Both the position numbers and the translations under genes were made by a program. 64,000 nucleotides of DNA. It comes from Prosthecobacter vanneervenii. GTDB taxonomy: Bacteria > Verrucomicrobiota > Verrucomicrobiia > Verrucomicrobiales > Verrucomicrobiaceae. Under the pieces are notes generated by a model, which saw only the letters and a list, made by a program, of their open reading frames with translations, was not told the DNA's origin and did not search any database. Location: positions 124,001-188,000 of the forward strand of contig NZ_JACHIG010000005.1 in the NCBI RefSeq assembly GCF_014203095.1. Reading direction: 5' to 3'. This document shows, in pieces, positions 35,401 to 50,400 of the stretch. Within the stretch, counting starts at the first letter, position 1, and each line of letters opens with the position of its first letter.

Positions 35401-38400
35401 TTGGTCGTGGCGGTGATGGTGCTGTTGGTGTTGTAGTTGGCAAAGCCTGCACCCGTGTCTCCCAGCACCCCCACACCCAGCCCACCAGCGGCAGCCTGTG
35501 TGGGCAGGTAGGTCAGGTAGTCTGTGCCTTGGTAGATGGCCCAGCCGCCGATGATGCTGTTGATCAGGGTCGGAGCGGTGGTGAAAACCATCGTCGGTCC
35601 CTGGCCCCCTTCCACGCTCAGCGGGCTGCGGCCGATCTGGAAGCTGCCATTGACGACGTAGAAGATGGAGCTGTTCAGCTGCGTCAGGCTTGGGGAGGTG
35701 ATGTTGAAACCGCCGCCGCGTTCCGGCGTGGCAAAGTTGAAGATATTGACACCGGCGTTCAGAGTGATTGTGCCAAAGGTGTTGTTGATCTCCCCTTCCT
35801 GACGCGGGAGGATGGAGATGGTGCCCCCGGTCAGCGTGATGGGCGCCGAGCCAAAGCGGTTCAGCACCGAAGAGATGCCGGTGTCATTCCACGTGAGGGT
35901 GGAATAATTGACATTGATGGCCGAGGTGTTCTGGATGGAGGCGCTGTCCTGGAGCTGCAGAGTACCGGCCCGCACCGTGGTGGATCCCGTGTAGGTGGCC
36001 GCACTGGTGAGCGTCCATGTGGCATTGCCAGTCTTGTCCACATTGAAGTTGTTGCCGCCAGTGCCGCCGAGGACGCCTGCAAAGGTGGTGCTGCCGGTCT
36101 GGGCAGTGAACAGCGTGGCCGTGGTGGCGCTGGTGTTCACGATGGAGCCGCCTGAGTTAGGCAGGAGGTTGTTGTTCGTGACCGTGATCTGCCGCACGGC
36201 CTGGTTGTAGCCGTTGAGGTCAAAGGTGCCCGCATTGACCACGAGATCTGCCAGCGTGGCAACGGTGGCCGTGGGTGCGACGAGCAGCGTGTTTGCGCCG
36301 GCATTGAGCTTCAGTGTGCCGGCATTCACGAAAGTAGCTCCGGTATTGTAGCTGTAGCCGCTGAGTGTCAGCATGCCGTCGTCTGCTTTGACAATGCCGC
36401 CGCTGCCCAGGATGGAGCTGCTGATGGCAAGGTCTCCAAGAGTGTGCAGGATCAGCAGTGAGCCGCCTGCGGTGAGCGCGCCATTGCTGATGCCCACATT
36501 GCCAACGTTTGCCACGAGTGCTCCGCTGGTGATGGTCAGTGTGTTGAGCGTGCCAGCAATGCCGTAGTCAAGGCCCAGCGGGCTGCTGGTGCCATTCATG
36601 AGGTTGCCATTGGAAATCAGCCCGCCGCCACTGTCCAGCGTGAGGCTGTTGACCGTTGTGGCCTGATAGAGCTGTGTCAAAGCCCCGGTCCTGACGTTGG
36701 CCGTGGCAGGCACACTAAAGTTAAAGCGACCCACCGCCGAGCTGGTGGCCGAGCTGCCAAAGGTGAGTGTGTTAGTTCCCAGGGCATTGACAAGACTGTT
36801 GGCGGTGATGCCATTGACCGCCGCCACCAGGCTCTGCCCCGTGACAAGACCGGTGATGTCTGAGAATTGAACCACGTTGCTGCCATTGCTGGTGACACCT
36901 GCCACCACCGCCCCGAGACCGCTGCCCGTGCTAGGAAGCGTCTGGTACTCAGCCGCAGTCAGCAGACGGATTCCGGTGCTGGTCACGCTCGTGACGAGGC
37001 CGCCGGTCGTGTTTGTGCTGTCGATGCCGATAAGATCCGGACGGATGCTCATGGTGACCGTGCCTGGGCCGCCACCGCCACCAGTCAGATTGGCAGCTGC
37101 AGGCACAATATTCACCGATCCAGCCCCAATCGGACCGCCAAGAATCGCTGAACCTGCATTGATGACCCCCGTGCCACGGTTGCCCGTGTTGGACACGCTA
37201 AGTGCGGAGATGTTGATGACCGTGCGGTTCGAGCTGCCAGTCAGATTCCACTGGCTCTGGCCTTCAAGGAATGTCACGGTGCCCAGGCTTTCTGAGACAT
37301 TCGATGCACTGCTGCCGATGTAATTAAGCACGCCACCGCGCATACTCAGCGTGCGGCCACCACTGATGCCCGTGGCTCCACCGAGACGGTCATTGAGCAC
37401 ATTGACACTGTTGTCGAGCGTGAGAGTGCCGCCTTCATCCAGCAGCACGGCGCTGAATCCGGACTTGGCAGTGACACCGCTCAGAATGACGCTGCCCGCG
37501 TTGATGGCCAGATTGCCGATGAGCTGAGTGCTGTTGTCCGCCGTGAGCGTCCAGCTGCCAGAGCCGGCCTTGGTGACGTTCAGCAGTCCGCTGGTGAAGT
37601 CGCTCGTGAATATGCCGTCAAATGCGGCATTCGTATTGTCAAAGCCCAGGACGAGCGTCCCTCCCGAGTTGGGGCTGAAGTTGCGGATCGTACCTGAACC
37701 AGTGACAGACCCGACGGCGAGGTTGGTCTGGCCGCGCATGTCCAGCGTAGCGCCGGATTCCACGGTGATGGCCATGCGTGTGTAGGAGGTTGTTCCTGTC
37801 AGCACCAAGGTGCCCGTGATGACGTCCACATTGACGAGGGTGTTGGGATTGCCCTGCCCGCCGATCGCCAGCACGCCAGCACCAAGCTTCTGAAGATTGG
37901 TGGTGCCCCCCACGAAATTCGTGTTCAGAGCCAGACCGATCTGGCTGTTGCCGCTGACCACGCTGGCTGCCACCGTGTCAACCGTGATAGTGTGGGTGCC
38001 GGTCATGTTCACATTCCCGGTGAGCAAAGGAATGACTCCGAGCTGCTGCAGGTTGCTGGCAGAAATATTGCCCGTCAGCGTGAGCACGCCTGTGCCAGTC
38101 TCCACGCGGGCTCCTTCATTGCCATTGCTGCCGCCATCGCTGGTGAAAACGAGATTGGCCACGGTGTCATTGTAGCCGTTCAGTGCCCACATGCCGCCAC
38201 CGTTGACGGTCACAGTGGCACTGTCTGCGATCTGATCGCTGAACCCGCGATTAATCACACGAGATGCAGTGATCGGGGCGGAGTCTGACAAGGCACCGTT
38301 GCTTGTTGTGGTGCCGCCAGAGATGACGAGGTTTCCGGTGATGGCATTGCCGCTGCCTGTGCCGTTGCTAAGATTAAGGATGACACCATTCACATAGGTG

Positions 38401-41400
38401 GTGCCCACATAGGTATTGGCGTTGCCAAACGTGATTTCTGGCGCCAGATCGGCACGGCCCAGACCCGTGGTGATGAGATCAAAATTGCCGGTGATGACGG
38501 AATTGATCTGCAGCAAGTTTTCAGCATTGCTGATGTAGAGCTGCGGTGCGCCTGTGGTGATGACGCCTGGGAGAGCGGTGGTGCCGATGGTCTTGCTGAA
38601 GTTTTCAGTACCACCCAGCAGGCCACCCGCAGTCAGCGTCAGTACATCGTTGGCATTCGTAAAGGTCAGGGTGCGTGCCACAGTGAGACCGTTCCAAGTC
38701 AGAGTATTGACCGCCGCTCCCCCGGCTGTAACGGCGATGCCAGTGCCGTCTCGCAGCAGCAGATTGTCGTTAGCTGTGGAGGTGGCAAAGCTGCTTGTCT
38801 GCATGTAGGAGGCAAGCGGGCGGACGCCTGTGGCCGGATCGTAGGTGGCAAAGGCCGCACCGCTGCTGGGGGTGGAAGTGATGACCGTGGCCCAGGCTCC
38901 AATGATGCCATTGGTAAGAGTCGGCGCCGTGGCGAAGGTGATGAACGGATTGTCTCCCAGACCTCCGTTGGCCGTGGAGAAAGTCACCGAGGCGGTGCCC
39001 TGACGGATCAGAGAGCCAAAAGACATCGTGGCGGTTCCCACGTTGCTGTTTCCAACGTTGACCTGCACAAAGGACGCATTCGATGCCAGCGTGAGATCGC
39101 CAAAGGTGGCCACCGTATTTGCCCCACCGCGTCCGACGTAATACAGCGCACCACCGTTGAGGATGATGTTGCTGGAGTTTGCATTCATCGCATAGCTCGA
39201 GGTGGAAAGACGGTTGCTCAGCGCCTGAATGCCGCTGTCATCCCAGCGCAGCACAGCACGATTGATCGTGATGGTGCCGCCGCCGGAGAGCCGTCCCTGA
39301 TCCTGCAGAGTCGTGACCCCACCCATGAGCAGGGTGCTTCCAGAGTAGTTGCTGTTGTACGTCAAGGTCAGTGTATTGCCGCCACTGCGGACAAAATTCA
39401 GATTGTCATTGATGCTTCCGGCAAAGGTAAAGCTGGCAGTCATCAGAGTATGGAAATTGGCAAAGCCAGCAGCCATGTTGGTGATGATGCCACCACCTCC
39501 TGGCTGCGTGACAGTGCTGGCCAGAGATCCCACCACCTGGTTATGGCCATTGAGATCGAAGACAGACCCCTGCTGCACCACAAAGTTATCAGCACGCAAC
39601 GTGGTGGCGGTGGTGGTGGGAGCAGGCGCTTCGGTGAAGCGGAAGAAGAGCGGATTATTCGCAGGGGCTGCAGATCCAATCTGAAGCGTGCCAAGGTTCA
39701 GGCGGGTTTCGCCGATGTAGTTGTTCTGGGCATTGAGCATCAGCTGACCGTCTCCACTCTTGGTCAGGCCGCCAGTGGAGGCAGCGCCATACAATCCGCC
39801 CAATGGAACGTCCACCTCCAGAATCGTGCCGCTGCCCATGGTGAAGATGGAGAGGTTGTTCGCGGTGGTGGCGGTCAGGGAGCCCGTGCCAGAAATCGTG
39901 GCGCTGGCCTTGGCCAGGATACCGCCGCTGTCCACCGTTACGTTTCTCAGGGCGTTGATGGTCAGGCTGCCGCCGCTTTCAAAGGTCAGCGAGTTGACCA
40001 GGGTGTTGCTGAAAACAGTGGCATCAGCACCCGAGGTGAGCGCACCGATCAGGCGAATGTTGTTGTTCGCAGTGAAGGTGGTGTCCATTTCCGTGGTGAG
40101 ATTCAGCGGACGGATACCCGTGGTGGCGTCGTAGGTGGCAAAGGTGGCGTTCGCGCTGGTGCCGTCTCCAGTGGCGGACGGATCTGCAACCACCCAGCTC
40201 AGCACGCGGATGTTTTTGCTGCCGTTCGTGCTGCTGCTCTGGCCGGTAAAGGTCGGTGCCGTAGCCAGCATGATGTTGGTGTTGTTCGCGGCCGGTGCGG
40301 CAGATCCCAAATTGGTGCCACGGATAAACACAGTGCCATTGGACACACGCGTCAGCGTTCCAGAGCCCGTGGTGCTGGCACGCACATTGGCGCCGTTGTT
40401 CACGAGCGTGATGATGTTGTAGAGGTTGTTGATGGAGATCGATTGATCAGTGGCCAGTGTTTCATTCACCGCCGTGGTGGAATTGCCGTCGATTTCCAGC
40501 AGGCCGCCGGTCAGCGCCACAGGACGCCCGCCCAGACGGGTGCTGCTGGCGGTGGTGGTGTTGTCCAAGATCAGCTGGCTGCCCATCACTCCGGAGCTGT
40601 AGCCGCTGCCGTTGATGGTGACGGTTCCGGCATCACCCAGACGTCCATTGCCACGCACAATGACAGTGCCTTGATTCACATTGGTGGCATCAAAGGTGTT
40701 GCCGCCGTTGGTGATGATGAGCTTGGCGGTGCCGACCTTGGTAAGGGTGAAATTCCCGCTGATCACGCCATCCACCTGGATGTCCCCTTCGGTCACACCG
40801 CTCAGCGGATTGAATCCGCTTGAGCCGATGCTTGCATTCGCAGCCAGTGTCACGGCACCGGAGAGGGTGGCGGCGGTGGTTGAGGTATTGATGAGAGACC
40901 CCAGGCTGTTGACGGCCAGGCCGAAATTGGTCAACCCCGTGCCGGAAACGGTAAGCGGTTCCGCGATGGAGAAACCATTGAGATCCAGCACAGCTCCACT
41001 GGCCACTGTCGTTCCTGCAGTGGTGGCACCGAGGGCATTGGCATTGCCCACTTTGAGCGTGCCGTAATTCACCGCAATGGCTCCAAGCAGTGTCGTGGAG
41101 TTGTCCGCGGTGAGGGTCAGCGTATTGCCGCTGATCTTGGTCAACGGATTGGACGCGCTGGCTGTGATCGCGCCACTCAGCGTGATATCCCCCTGCCCGC
41201 CAATCTGCACATTGTTGCTGTTGATGGTGATGGCTCCCACCACGCTGGCAGCATTGGGGCTGCTGTTCCACAGGGCGGCATTTGCGCCACCCAGCATGTT
41301 GTTCACGTTGGAACCCGTGGTCAGCGAGGTGCCGGTGCCAGTGGTCGGATTCACCTGACCCGTGCCATTGAGAACGATGGAGCCGGTGACACCCGTGGTG

Positions 41401-44400
41401 CCATTCAGATCCAGCGTGGCTCCGGTGGCAAAGACAGCGCTCAAAGAGGCATTGGTGGCCGTGGCCGCGTCTGAAATCTCCACCGTGGTGCCATTCACAA
41501 TGCGTGTGATGAAGGCACCCTGAGGGATGCCAGTGCCGATGACCAGCTCGCCTACACTGCGACCGGCCGTGGTGGACATGGTCACCTGAGTGGAGCCGGA
41601 AGTGATTCCAGAAGTGACGGTGGCACTGCTGCTCGCAATGGTGGTGGTGCCGCTGGTCAGAGCATTGGCTCCAGCGACGACAAGCGTGCCCGCCTGGATG
41701 GTGAGACCTCCGGAGAAGGCGCTGCTGTTCCCCAAGATAAGGCTGCCGGAGCCCGTCTTGACGAATCCATTTCCACTATCACTGACTCCTCCGATGAGGT
41801 AGAGCATGCCGGCTCCGCTGGTGGAATTGAGCCCCACATTGAGAATCGTATTGGAGCCGATGGTGGTGGTGCCTGTGACACCAAACCATCCAGTGCCAAT
41901 GCTGCCGCCCGTTCCGCTCACAATGCTGAGGATGGAGGGAGTGGCTGCACTGCCATTACCGATCGAAAGTGTGTCGATCGTGGAGTTCAGCACAGAGCCA
42001 AGGGTGTCCACGGTGGCCCTGTCACCACCGGCCAGATTCCAGCCGCCGGTGAGCTGAGCCGCAGTGAGATAGCCGTTACCAGAAGTGGCCAGGCTGAGTC
42101 CCGCAGAATACAGCCTGGAGGCGGGTATGGCCTGGAAATTGCCCATCGTGGTGTTTGCCCCCTGGTCACTCACCGTATCCGGTCCGGAGTAGAGCACATG
42201 GAAACCGCCGGCGTTGGTGGAACCGGAGGCATTTTGCTGCTTGAACACGATGCTGTGATAGCCCGCGCTGAGAAACACCGTGGTGCCGGTGGCAGACTCA
42301 GCCGCGCCACCAGTGGCGTTTGAGATGATGGCCTTGCCATCAATGTAAAGGATGGAGCTGTCGTCAGCCGCCGTGCGGAAGGTGTAGCTGCCACCCGTCA
42401 CGATCTGCAGATAGCCGTTCTGCACGGAGATGCCGCCGTTGAAGTTGGTGCTGGTGACTCCGATGGGATGAACAAAACCGCCCATGTCACCAAGGCCCAC
42501 CTGGGCAAATGTGCCGGAGGCGCCGGCGCCTGATGCGATGGCAGAATTGATGGCGACCGAGGTGGCAAACTGGTAGTAGCTGGCCGAGAGACCGCCAGAC
42601 ACATAATCTCCCGGAAGTGTGCTGAGCGTGGCTGCCTGCGGCACCACCGGATTCAGCCCCGTAAGGATGCTGCCATTGGCCAGCGGGGTCGTGGTATTGA
42701 TGGTGGGGATCTCAGGGAAGATGACCGTACCAAGACCAACGTTCACCGGTTTGACCGATCCATAATTGAAGACGTAGATCGTCGTGCCCAGCGCAGGGTT
42801 CAGCCGTGCGGCGCCAGCGCCCGTGGTGTTGACATTAAGCAGGCGCAGCTGGTAGCCGTTTGCGCTGCTGACATCCAATGTCTGCCCGCCTGCGATGTTC
42901 AGGTTGGCCACTTCCATCACGTTATTGGTGTTGGCACCGTTGTTGCCAATCGTCAGACCAGCTCCGCTGATGGCGCCGGCAAGCGTGATGTCATTGTTGT
43001 AGGTGATGACGGTGCCGTTACCACCGCCGTTGTTGAGCAGGCTGAGAAGTGCATTGCTGCTGTTGATCAAGGCGGCACCCCCTGGGATCGGCGAGGCAAA
43101 GCCGCCATTCAGGCCCGAGAGCACGAGATTGCCTCCATTGAGGGTAATGCCGCCCTGGAAGGTGTTGTTGTTCCCCAGGGTCAGAGTTCCCTGCCCTGCT
43201 TTGATAAGCGCGGAGGTGTTGTCTGTTCCGGAGATGATGCCGTTCATTGTCAGGTTGGTCAGCAACATGTCCACCGTAATAGTGGTGGCACCGCTGGGCA
43301 GCGTCGTGGCCCCGTTGAGCGTCAGGCTCTGGTTCCCCTTCATGGAGAAGTTCCCAGCAGTCACATAGTCATTGTTGACGATGTTTGCAGAGGAGGATGA
43401 GGTCAGGAAGGTGCCTGCACTGAGGGTCAGCACTCCGGTGCCGAGCGGCCCGCTGGAGAAGATGCTGGCCACACCAGTGACAGAGTCGCGGGAGGTCACA
43501 TTGGTGCTGGCACCGATGGCGATGCCACCCGCAGTGAGATTGACACCGCCGGTGAAGGTGCTCTGGCCGCTGAGCTGCAGCAGCCCTGTGCCATCCTTGA
43601 TGATGCCTTCGGAGCCGGTTCCCACCACGTTTCCTGAGACATTGAGATTTGGCAGCAGGTAGTTCAGGCTTTCACCGTTCCACTGCACCGGGTCCACGGT
43701 GAAGGTGCGGGTGCTGCCGCCGAGATTGATGCTGCCGGAGCCCGTGGTGCTGATGGTGGCTACGGAGCCCAGGTTCTGCCCGCTGGCCTGCACGTTGCCC
43801 CCGAGGATGAGGTTGCCCGTGCCGGTGGTCACTGTGGGGGAATCACCACCGTTGTTGTTGAAGACGAGGCCTCCCACGCGCTGGTTGAACCCATTCAGGT
43901 CCAGCGTGGCTCCACCCATAATCGTGACAGTGGCTGTGTTTTTGATCTGGCTGGCAGCCCCAAGCACCACACGGGTGTTGCGGTCGGAGAAGACGCCCGG
44001 ATTGCTGCTGTAGCCGCCTGCAATTGTTACATCTCCCGTGCCTGTGGCGGTGGTGCTGACTCCGTCCGCGCCCGTGGTGTTGAGCACCACACGGCCGGAA
44101 TTGACGTAAGTACCCCCCGTGTAGGTGTTCACACCAGTGATAAAAACATCATTCGTGGCCGCAAGAGTGCCGCGGCCGTTGTTGCCATCGATCACCAGCG
44201 TCACTGCACCACCAGCGGAGTTGTTCGTGATGTTGGCGGAGAAGGTGACGTCCGCATTACCGGTATTGTCCGCCTGGTTGTTAAGCCAGCTCAGGGCATG
44301 CAGGTAGAGGTCCGCCGGACTGGAGGTGGTGCCGGCCGTCAGGTTGCCATTGACGATGCTGATGCTGTTGGCCGAGGCCGTAGTAGCGATGGGGGATGCG

Positions 44401-47400
44401 ATCAGGCCGCCGCTGGCGACCGTCAGAGTCTTGCCGCCCAGGTCCAGGGTGCTGTTGCCAGTGGCACCTGTGTTGGCCTGCAGATTCAGCGTATAGAGCG
44501 TGGTGTCTGCCGTGAGCGTCGTCGTGGAGCCTGCCACTGGCAGAAGGATGCGGATGTTGTCTGTAGCCGTGGCAGTAAAGATGCTGTTGGGGGAGTAGCC
44601 TGCATAACCGTTGTTGGTCAGACCAGCCAGACCTTCGCTGGGAGTATAGGTGGCAAATTCACGCTCAAACGTGGCCCAGCCGCCGATGATGTTGTTGGTC
44701 AGGCCGTCACCGAGGTTGGTGGTGGCCACTCCATTGATGTTGCTGATGAACAGGCGCTGCAGGGCGGAGAGATTGCCGTCGATGTTCAGGAAGCGCACCG
44801 TACCGTGCTGCCCTGCCACCTGGATCAGGCTGGCCATGGTAACGTCAGACTGGTTCACACCTGTGCCCGGCTCGGCAAAATCAATGATGCTGCTGGCGTA
44901 GCCGATCTTGACTGCGCCGAGCTGCTCCGTGGTGTAGAGCGCCGCACGGCTGCGCCACTGCAGCATGGCACCGTTCAGAGTGATCATGGCCGCGTCATTG
45001 ATGCGGTCGGTGAGGCTGACTGGCTCGGTGCTGGTGTTGCTGGCAGAGACCAGCAATGTAGAATTGGAGAGCTCGATGGAGGACGTGCCGCTGAGCGCAC
45101 CTCCGTCAATCAGCTGCGTGCGACCGCCATTGAGCAGCGTGGGACCCGTGTAGGTGTTGTTGCTGTAGAGGTTCCAGTCCGTCGTGGCACCAGCGCTCTG
45201 AGAGCGCACCACGGCGATGTTGCTTTCAGCGGGGTTGCTGCTTCCGATGCTGCCGCGGAAGCTCACGTTGCCCGTGGTGATCCCCAGGGTGGCCTGTGAA
45301 GCGGAGGTGTTGATCACCACACCACCCGTGTTTACAGCAAAGCCGTCATTGACCGCCAGTGATCCCGTCTGGGCCTGAACAGAATTGAAATTCTGCACGT
45401 TGCCGTTGAGGTCAAGATACCCGCCGAGAAGCTGCAGCGCCTGGTTGGGCAGGATGGTCTGGTCTCCGCCGTCCAGCTTGAGGGTGCCGTCATTGAGCGT
45501 GACGGTTCCGGTAAAGACATTGCCAGCTGTCAGAGTGAGCTTGCCGCTGCCAGACTTGGTCAGGCCGCCGCTGGTTCCTGCAATGGCCACCCCGATGTTC
45601 AGATCACCGGCATTGTAGATGATCAGTTCGCGGTTGGAGAGAGTGGTCAGGTAGCCGTTGCCACTGATGCCACCGTTTCCAGCCAGCGCCAGCAGGCCGC
45701 CGCTCTCGATGGTGAAGGCTCGCAGATGACTGTCGATGGAGAGGCTGCCGCCGCTGCTGAGCTGCAGGGAGTTCACCTGCCAGGCATTGAGAATGTTGTA
45801 GGTGGTCGCGCCAGAGACGGCGGTTGAGAGGTTCAGGTTTTCAAAGGCATTGAGTGTGACCGGTGCCGTGATACCTGTGACCTGCTCAGACGCACTGAGA
45901 AGGCGGAGGCGGTTGGTGCCCGTGTTGGCACCGGAAGCGGCAGAGTCCGCTGTCACAAAGCCCAACGCATCACCAGAGAGGCTGAGATTATTTCCAAAAG
46001 CCCAGGGCAGGATTGATTTGTTGGTGGAACCCGTGCCGCCCAGCTGGCCGGTAAACGCGTAGGCGGTGCCACTGCCCTGAATGGTGGCCACATTAGCACC
46101 TGCCGCACTGCCAAAGCCATCCGCACGGATGAGCAGCGTGGAGCCCGCATTGCGCGTGACGGCACCCGTGGTGAAGTTCAGCTGCTGTCCGGTGCCGGCA
46201 TCGAGGGTAAAGACCGTCGCGCCTGCATTGAAGGTCAGAGTGCCGGTGGTGTTTTCCGTGGTGGTGGCGCTGCTGCTGCCCAGCAAGACGAAGTCAGAGC
46301 CCTGGAATGACAGCGTGGCATTACCCAGACGGTTGCTCACGTTGGTGCCCGTGTTGTCCAAGGTCAGGGTGGCGGCATCATGCACAATGACGGCGCGTGT
46401 CGATCCCTGGCCGGTGCCCAGGGCACCAAAGGTGCCTGCGCCGTTCATGGAAAGCGTGCCCTGCTTCACGATGATATCTCGTCCGGAGAAGGCATTGGCC
46501 ACCTGAAGATTCAGGGTGCCGGTGCCGTATTTGTTGAGCTGGAAGATGCCCAAGGTTCCAGTGTTGGTGAATCCGTTGGTGGTGATGTTGATGGTGCCTG
46601 CACCACCCAGCCCCACCCAGGAGTGGCGGTTGGTGCCCGCCGTGCCCACCTGGGCCAGCACACCGCCGGTGATGTTCAACGTGGAGCCTGCATCGGCCGC
46701 CAGGGTCACCGCACGCATCTGATTGTCGGCGGTCGAGGTTGCGATGATGATCTGCCCGGAAACCGTGTTCACACCCGCTGTGCTGCGGATGGCACCTGCT
46801 CCATTGATGCCGGCGCTGGTGGCATTGTTGCTGGCGTTGACAAAGATCGAATCCGCCGCGGTGACTCCTCCGGTCAGCTCAAGGGCGGCACCCACATTGC
46901 CAAGGACGACGCCGCCCGCAGACGAGGTGATGGTGGGATTGGCGGAGGTGATGTTCTGACTGAGCGTGATCGTCGTTGCCGTGATCGAATTGATGATCGT
47001 GTCGGCAGGGATGCCAGCACCAGTGACCAGCTGACCGACCCCGTAGTTGGCCGTGCCGCCGGCGGGCGTGAGCACCGCCTGACCGGAAGCCCCGGTCGTG
47101 GCGGTGGATGCCGTGGTGGAAGATGCATTGCCCAGCTGCGCGCCGTTGGAAACTCTCAGGATGCCCTGCTGCACAAACATGACGCCATTCCAGCCCGTCT
47201 CAGGCTGGGTGAGCACGAGCGTGCCGAGGTCGTATTTTCTCAAGGCGTTGTTGGCCGAGGCAAAAGTAAAGGCGGTGTTCAGCGTCAGCGTATTGCCCTG
47301 CGTGACTTCAAATTCAGCTGCAGCTGAATTGAGGTTGAAGGTGCGCGAGGTGGTGAATGTCCCAGTGGCACGGAAGCCGAAACCGAGATTGTTGGTGCTC

Positions 47401-50400
47401 AGGCGGACGATGTTGCCAGCATTGCCAAGGGCACCATCGGACGAGGCTGCGATCAAGCCTGCAGTGATGTCGATGATGGAACCGCCACCGCCAAAGGAGT
47501 TGCCCGCGTTGCCCAGGGTCAGAACACCTGAACCCGCCTTGGTCAGCACCACAGCAGACGCGCCAGTCGGGCCACCCGTGAGCAGGCCGTTGAGTATCAG
47601 CCCGTCAAGCTGCAGTGAAGTGCTGCCATTGGCCACAGTGAACGTGGGTCCCTGATTGGAGGAAACCGTGTTGAAGACGATGTTGTCTGACAGGAGCAGT
47701 CCGTAGTTGTTGTTGTTGGTCAAATTGATGCCATTGCCGAGCTGCGAGGAGACCAGGGCCGCAGGTGCGATGATCTTGTTGACCGCCTGCGGGTAATAAA
47801 GCTGCGTGCCAGCACGACCGATGGTCAGGGCCAGGGCTGTTCCAGTCACTGCAGGCTCCCAGGTAATGGTGCCCAGATTGATCGTCTGGAAGGAGCCCGT
47901 GCCATCCCCGTCATGCAGAATGGAGAAGGCACCGTTGGAAAGTGCCCCGATGTTGATCGGCACCGTGCTGCCAAGGCCGGTCAGGTTCAGTCCTGTGATA
48001 TTGCCGGTGCCGGTCTTGCTGATCGTGTTGGCTCCCGTTCCGCCGATAGAGGTGATCGTGCCGATGTTCGCGATCGGGCCACCGAGCACCACATTCAGAA
48101 ACGGTGTCGGAATATTCACCACCAAGCCGGTTGTAGTCTGCGTGGCAAAAGTCAGCGCACCGTTGAGCGTCAGAGTGACCAGGTTCGTGCCGGTGTTGTT
48201 AAAGATGGGGGCGTCGGCAAAGCTCATGGCATTGGCCACGGTTCGGCTGTTGTTGTCCGCGAGCAGTGTGGTGCCACTGGCAAAGGAAACAGACCCGATG
48301 CCAAGAGGGCCCGAGACCAGACTGTTTGGCACCGTGGAGGTGCTGTTGGCAGAGAGAATCAGGCCGCCGCTTTGCACTGTCATGCCACCGTCAAACGTGT
48401 TCTGTCCACTGAGCTGCAGCAGGCCAGTGTCCGTCTTGAGTATGCTGGACCCGGTGCCGGTGATGACTGACGAGATGCTCAGTGAAGAACCGATCTGCGT
48501 ATAAAGCAGGCCATCCAGGGTCGGCCCCTGAACGCTGAAGGTATTGGCACCGCTGGCCAGCGCCAGGAAGCCACCGCTGATCGTCGGCACCGTGGCCGCA
48601 TTGCTGTTGAGCACCGTGACTGGAGTCGAAGATGTCAGCGTCAGGATGCTGTTGGTGGGAATGCTGACCGTCGGCGTTCCGGAGCCGCCGTTGTTGTTGA
48701 AGGTGATGCTCTTGAGCGTGTTGTTAAAGCCCAGACCACCAGCGAGCGTGAGCGTGGAGCTGCCCACCAGCGTCACATCATTCGCTGCGGCAATCTGCCC
48801 GCTGTTGGTCAGCATGGTGACCGCGGCATTATTGATGGTCAGCCCACCAGCCGGGATGACCACTCCATTGCCAATCAGATTCAGTGTTCCCTGATCCACC
48901 ACGGTGCCACCCGTGTAGGTGTTGCTGGCAGAGAGGTTCAGCACGCCCGTGCCAGACTTGACGAGAGAGACGCTGTTGCCAAAGCCATTGTCTGCAATGA
49001 CCGAATTGATGATCATGTTGCTTACTCCCACGGTAAAGGTGAGCGCACTGCCAGCCGCTGTCGCAGCCTGGCTGAGGGTCACTTGAGTAGGGCTGTCCAC
49101 AGACACCACATAGGTGCCGGCAGGGATGCCTGTCCCGGTGAGCGTCATTCCCGGGGCGATGCCCGTGGTGGAGTTCATGGTGACGACGGCAGAACCAGCC
49201 GTGGTAGCACCACTGACAAAGGAACCACCCGTGAAGGTCTGGCCGGTGGCCGTCGCTGTCGCAGGGATGCTGACGGTCGCCTGGGTCAAACTGTCCACAG
49301 ACACAATCGTCGTGCCAGCAGGCAGGCCGGCGTTGGTGATCGTCATTCCAGGCTGCAGACCCACGGTGGAGCTCATGGTGATCACAGCGGAGCCGCTGGT
49401 CGTGGCACCACCGCCAAAGGTTGGGTTGCCCGTGGCATTCAGGTACACCACCAGTTCACGCGTTCCGCTGGTCTCTGTGCCGCCCGCAGTGAGTGTGCCA
49501 CGCACGGCCGAGGTGCCGATGGAGGTGTCGAAAACGTTGTTGCTTCGCAGCAGGCCGCCCAGCTCCAGATTCAGCACGCTGGAGTTGTTGGTAAATGCGA
49601 TGTTGTTGGTAAAGTTGCCTGCGATGCGCAGCATCCCCGTGGTCGTGGTGCCGGAGAGAGTCGTGGTCAGAGGGGCGGTGGCCAGCGTGCCGATGCCGGT
49701 GATGTTTCCGCTGCCGAAATCCGGCGAATAACCAGCAAAACCTCCGTTGCCCACCGTGCCTACGCCATTCGTGGCATTGTAGGCGGCATAGTCGCTCGCA
49801 TTTGAAATGGCCCAGGCGCCAAGAACTCCATCACCATAGGTGGTCGGCGCCGTCGTGAACACGATTCGCGGCACATTGCCGATGCTTCCCAGCGCGGTGG
49901 AGTTCTGGAAGTTCACCGTCGTGCCAGCCGCACGTGTCAGGCTGGCAATCGTCAGATCTATGGATGAGAAGGCGCCAGCCGTGCCGGTGCCGCCGGTCGC
50001 AGCCTGGATGGAGTTGGCACCCTGGGCCAGAGTGATGGCTCCCAGTGTTTCTGTGGCCACTGTATTCACGCGGCCGTTCACTTGCAGGGAACCACCCCGC
50101 AAGGTGATCGCGATGCCGTCTCCAATACGATCATTGTTCTGCGTCTGCAGGCTGGTGTTGCTGGTGACGACCAAGGTGGCACCATTGATGTCGATGGCGG
50201 AGGTGCTTTGCAACGTGGCGTCATTTTCCAACTGCGTGGTGCCGCCCAGCAGCCAGGTGCGGCCAGTGTAAGTCTGTGCCGTTTCCAAAGTCAGCGTGTT
50301 GCCACCCACACGTCCGAGGTTGATAGCGCCCGAGATGATGCCGCCGAAGGTGCCGCCACCGTTTGTCACAAAGGTGCTGGCGGTCAGAGAGGTGTTTGTC

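Noticed and set aside
39450-40823. Long plus-strand open frames (up to 457 codons) across the giant gene
   Set aside because: They are antisense to the repeat gene and come from its biased codons (few stops on the opposite strand). Their products are low-complexity, with no family motif.
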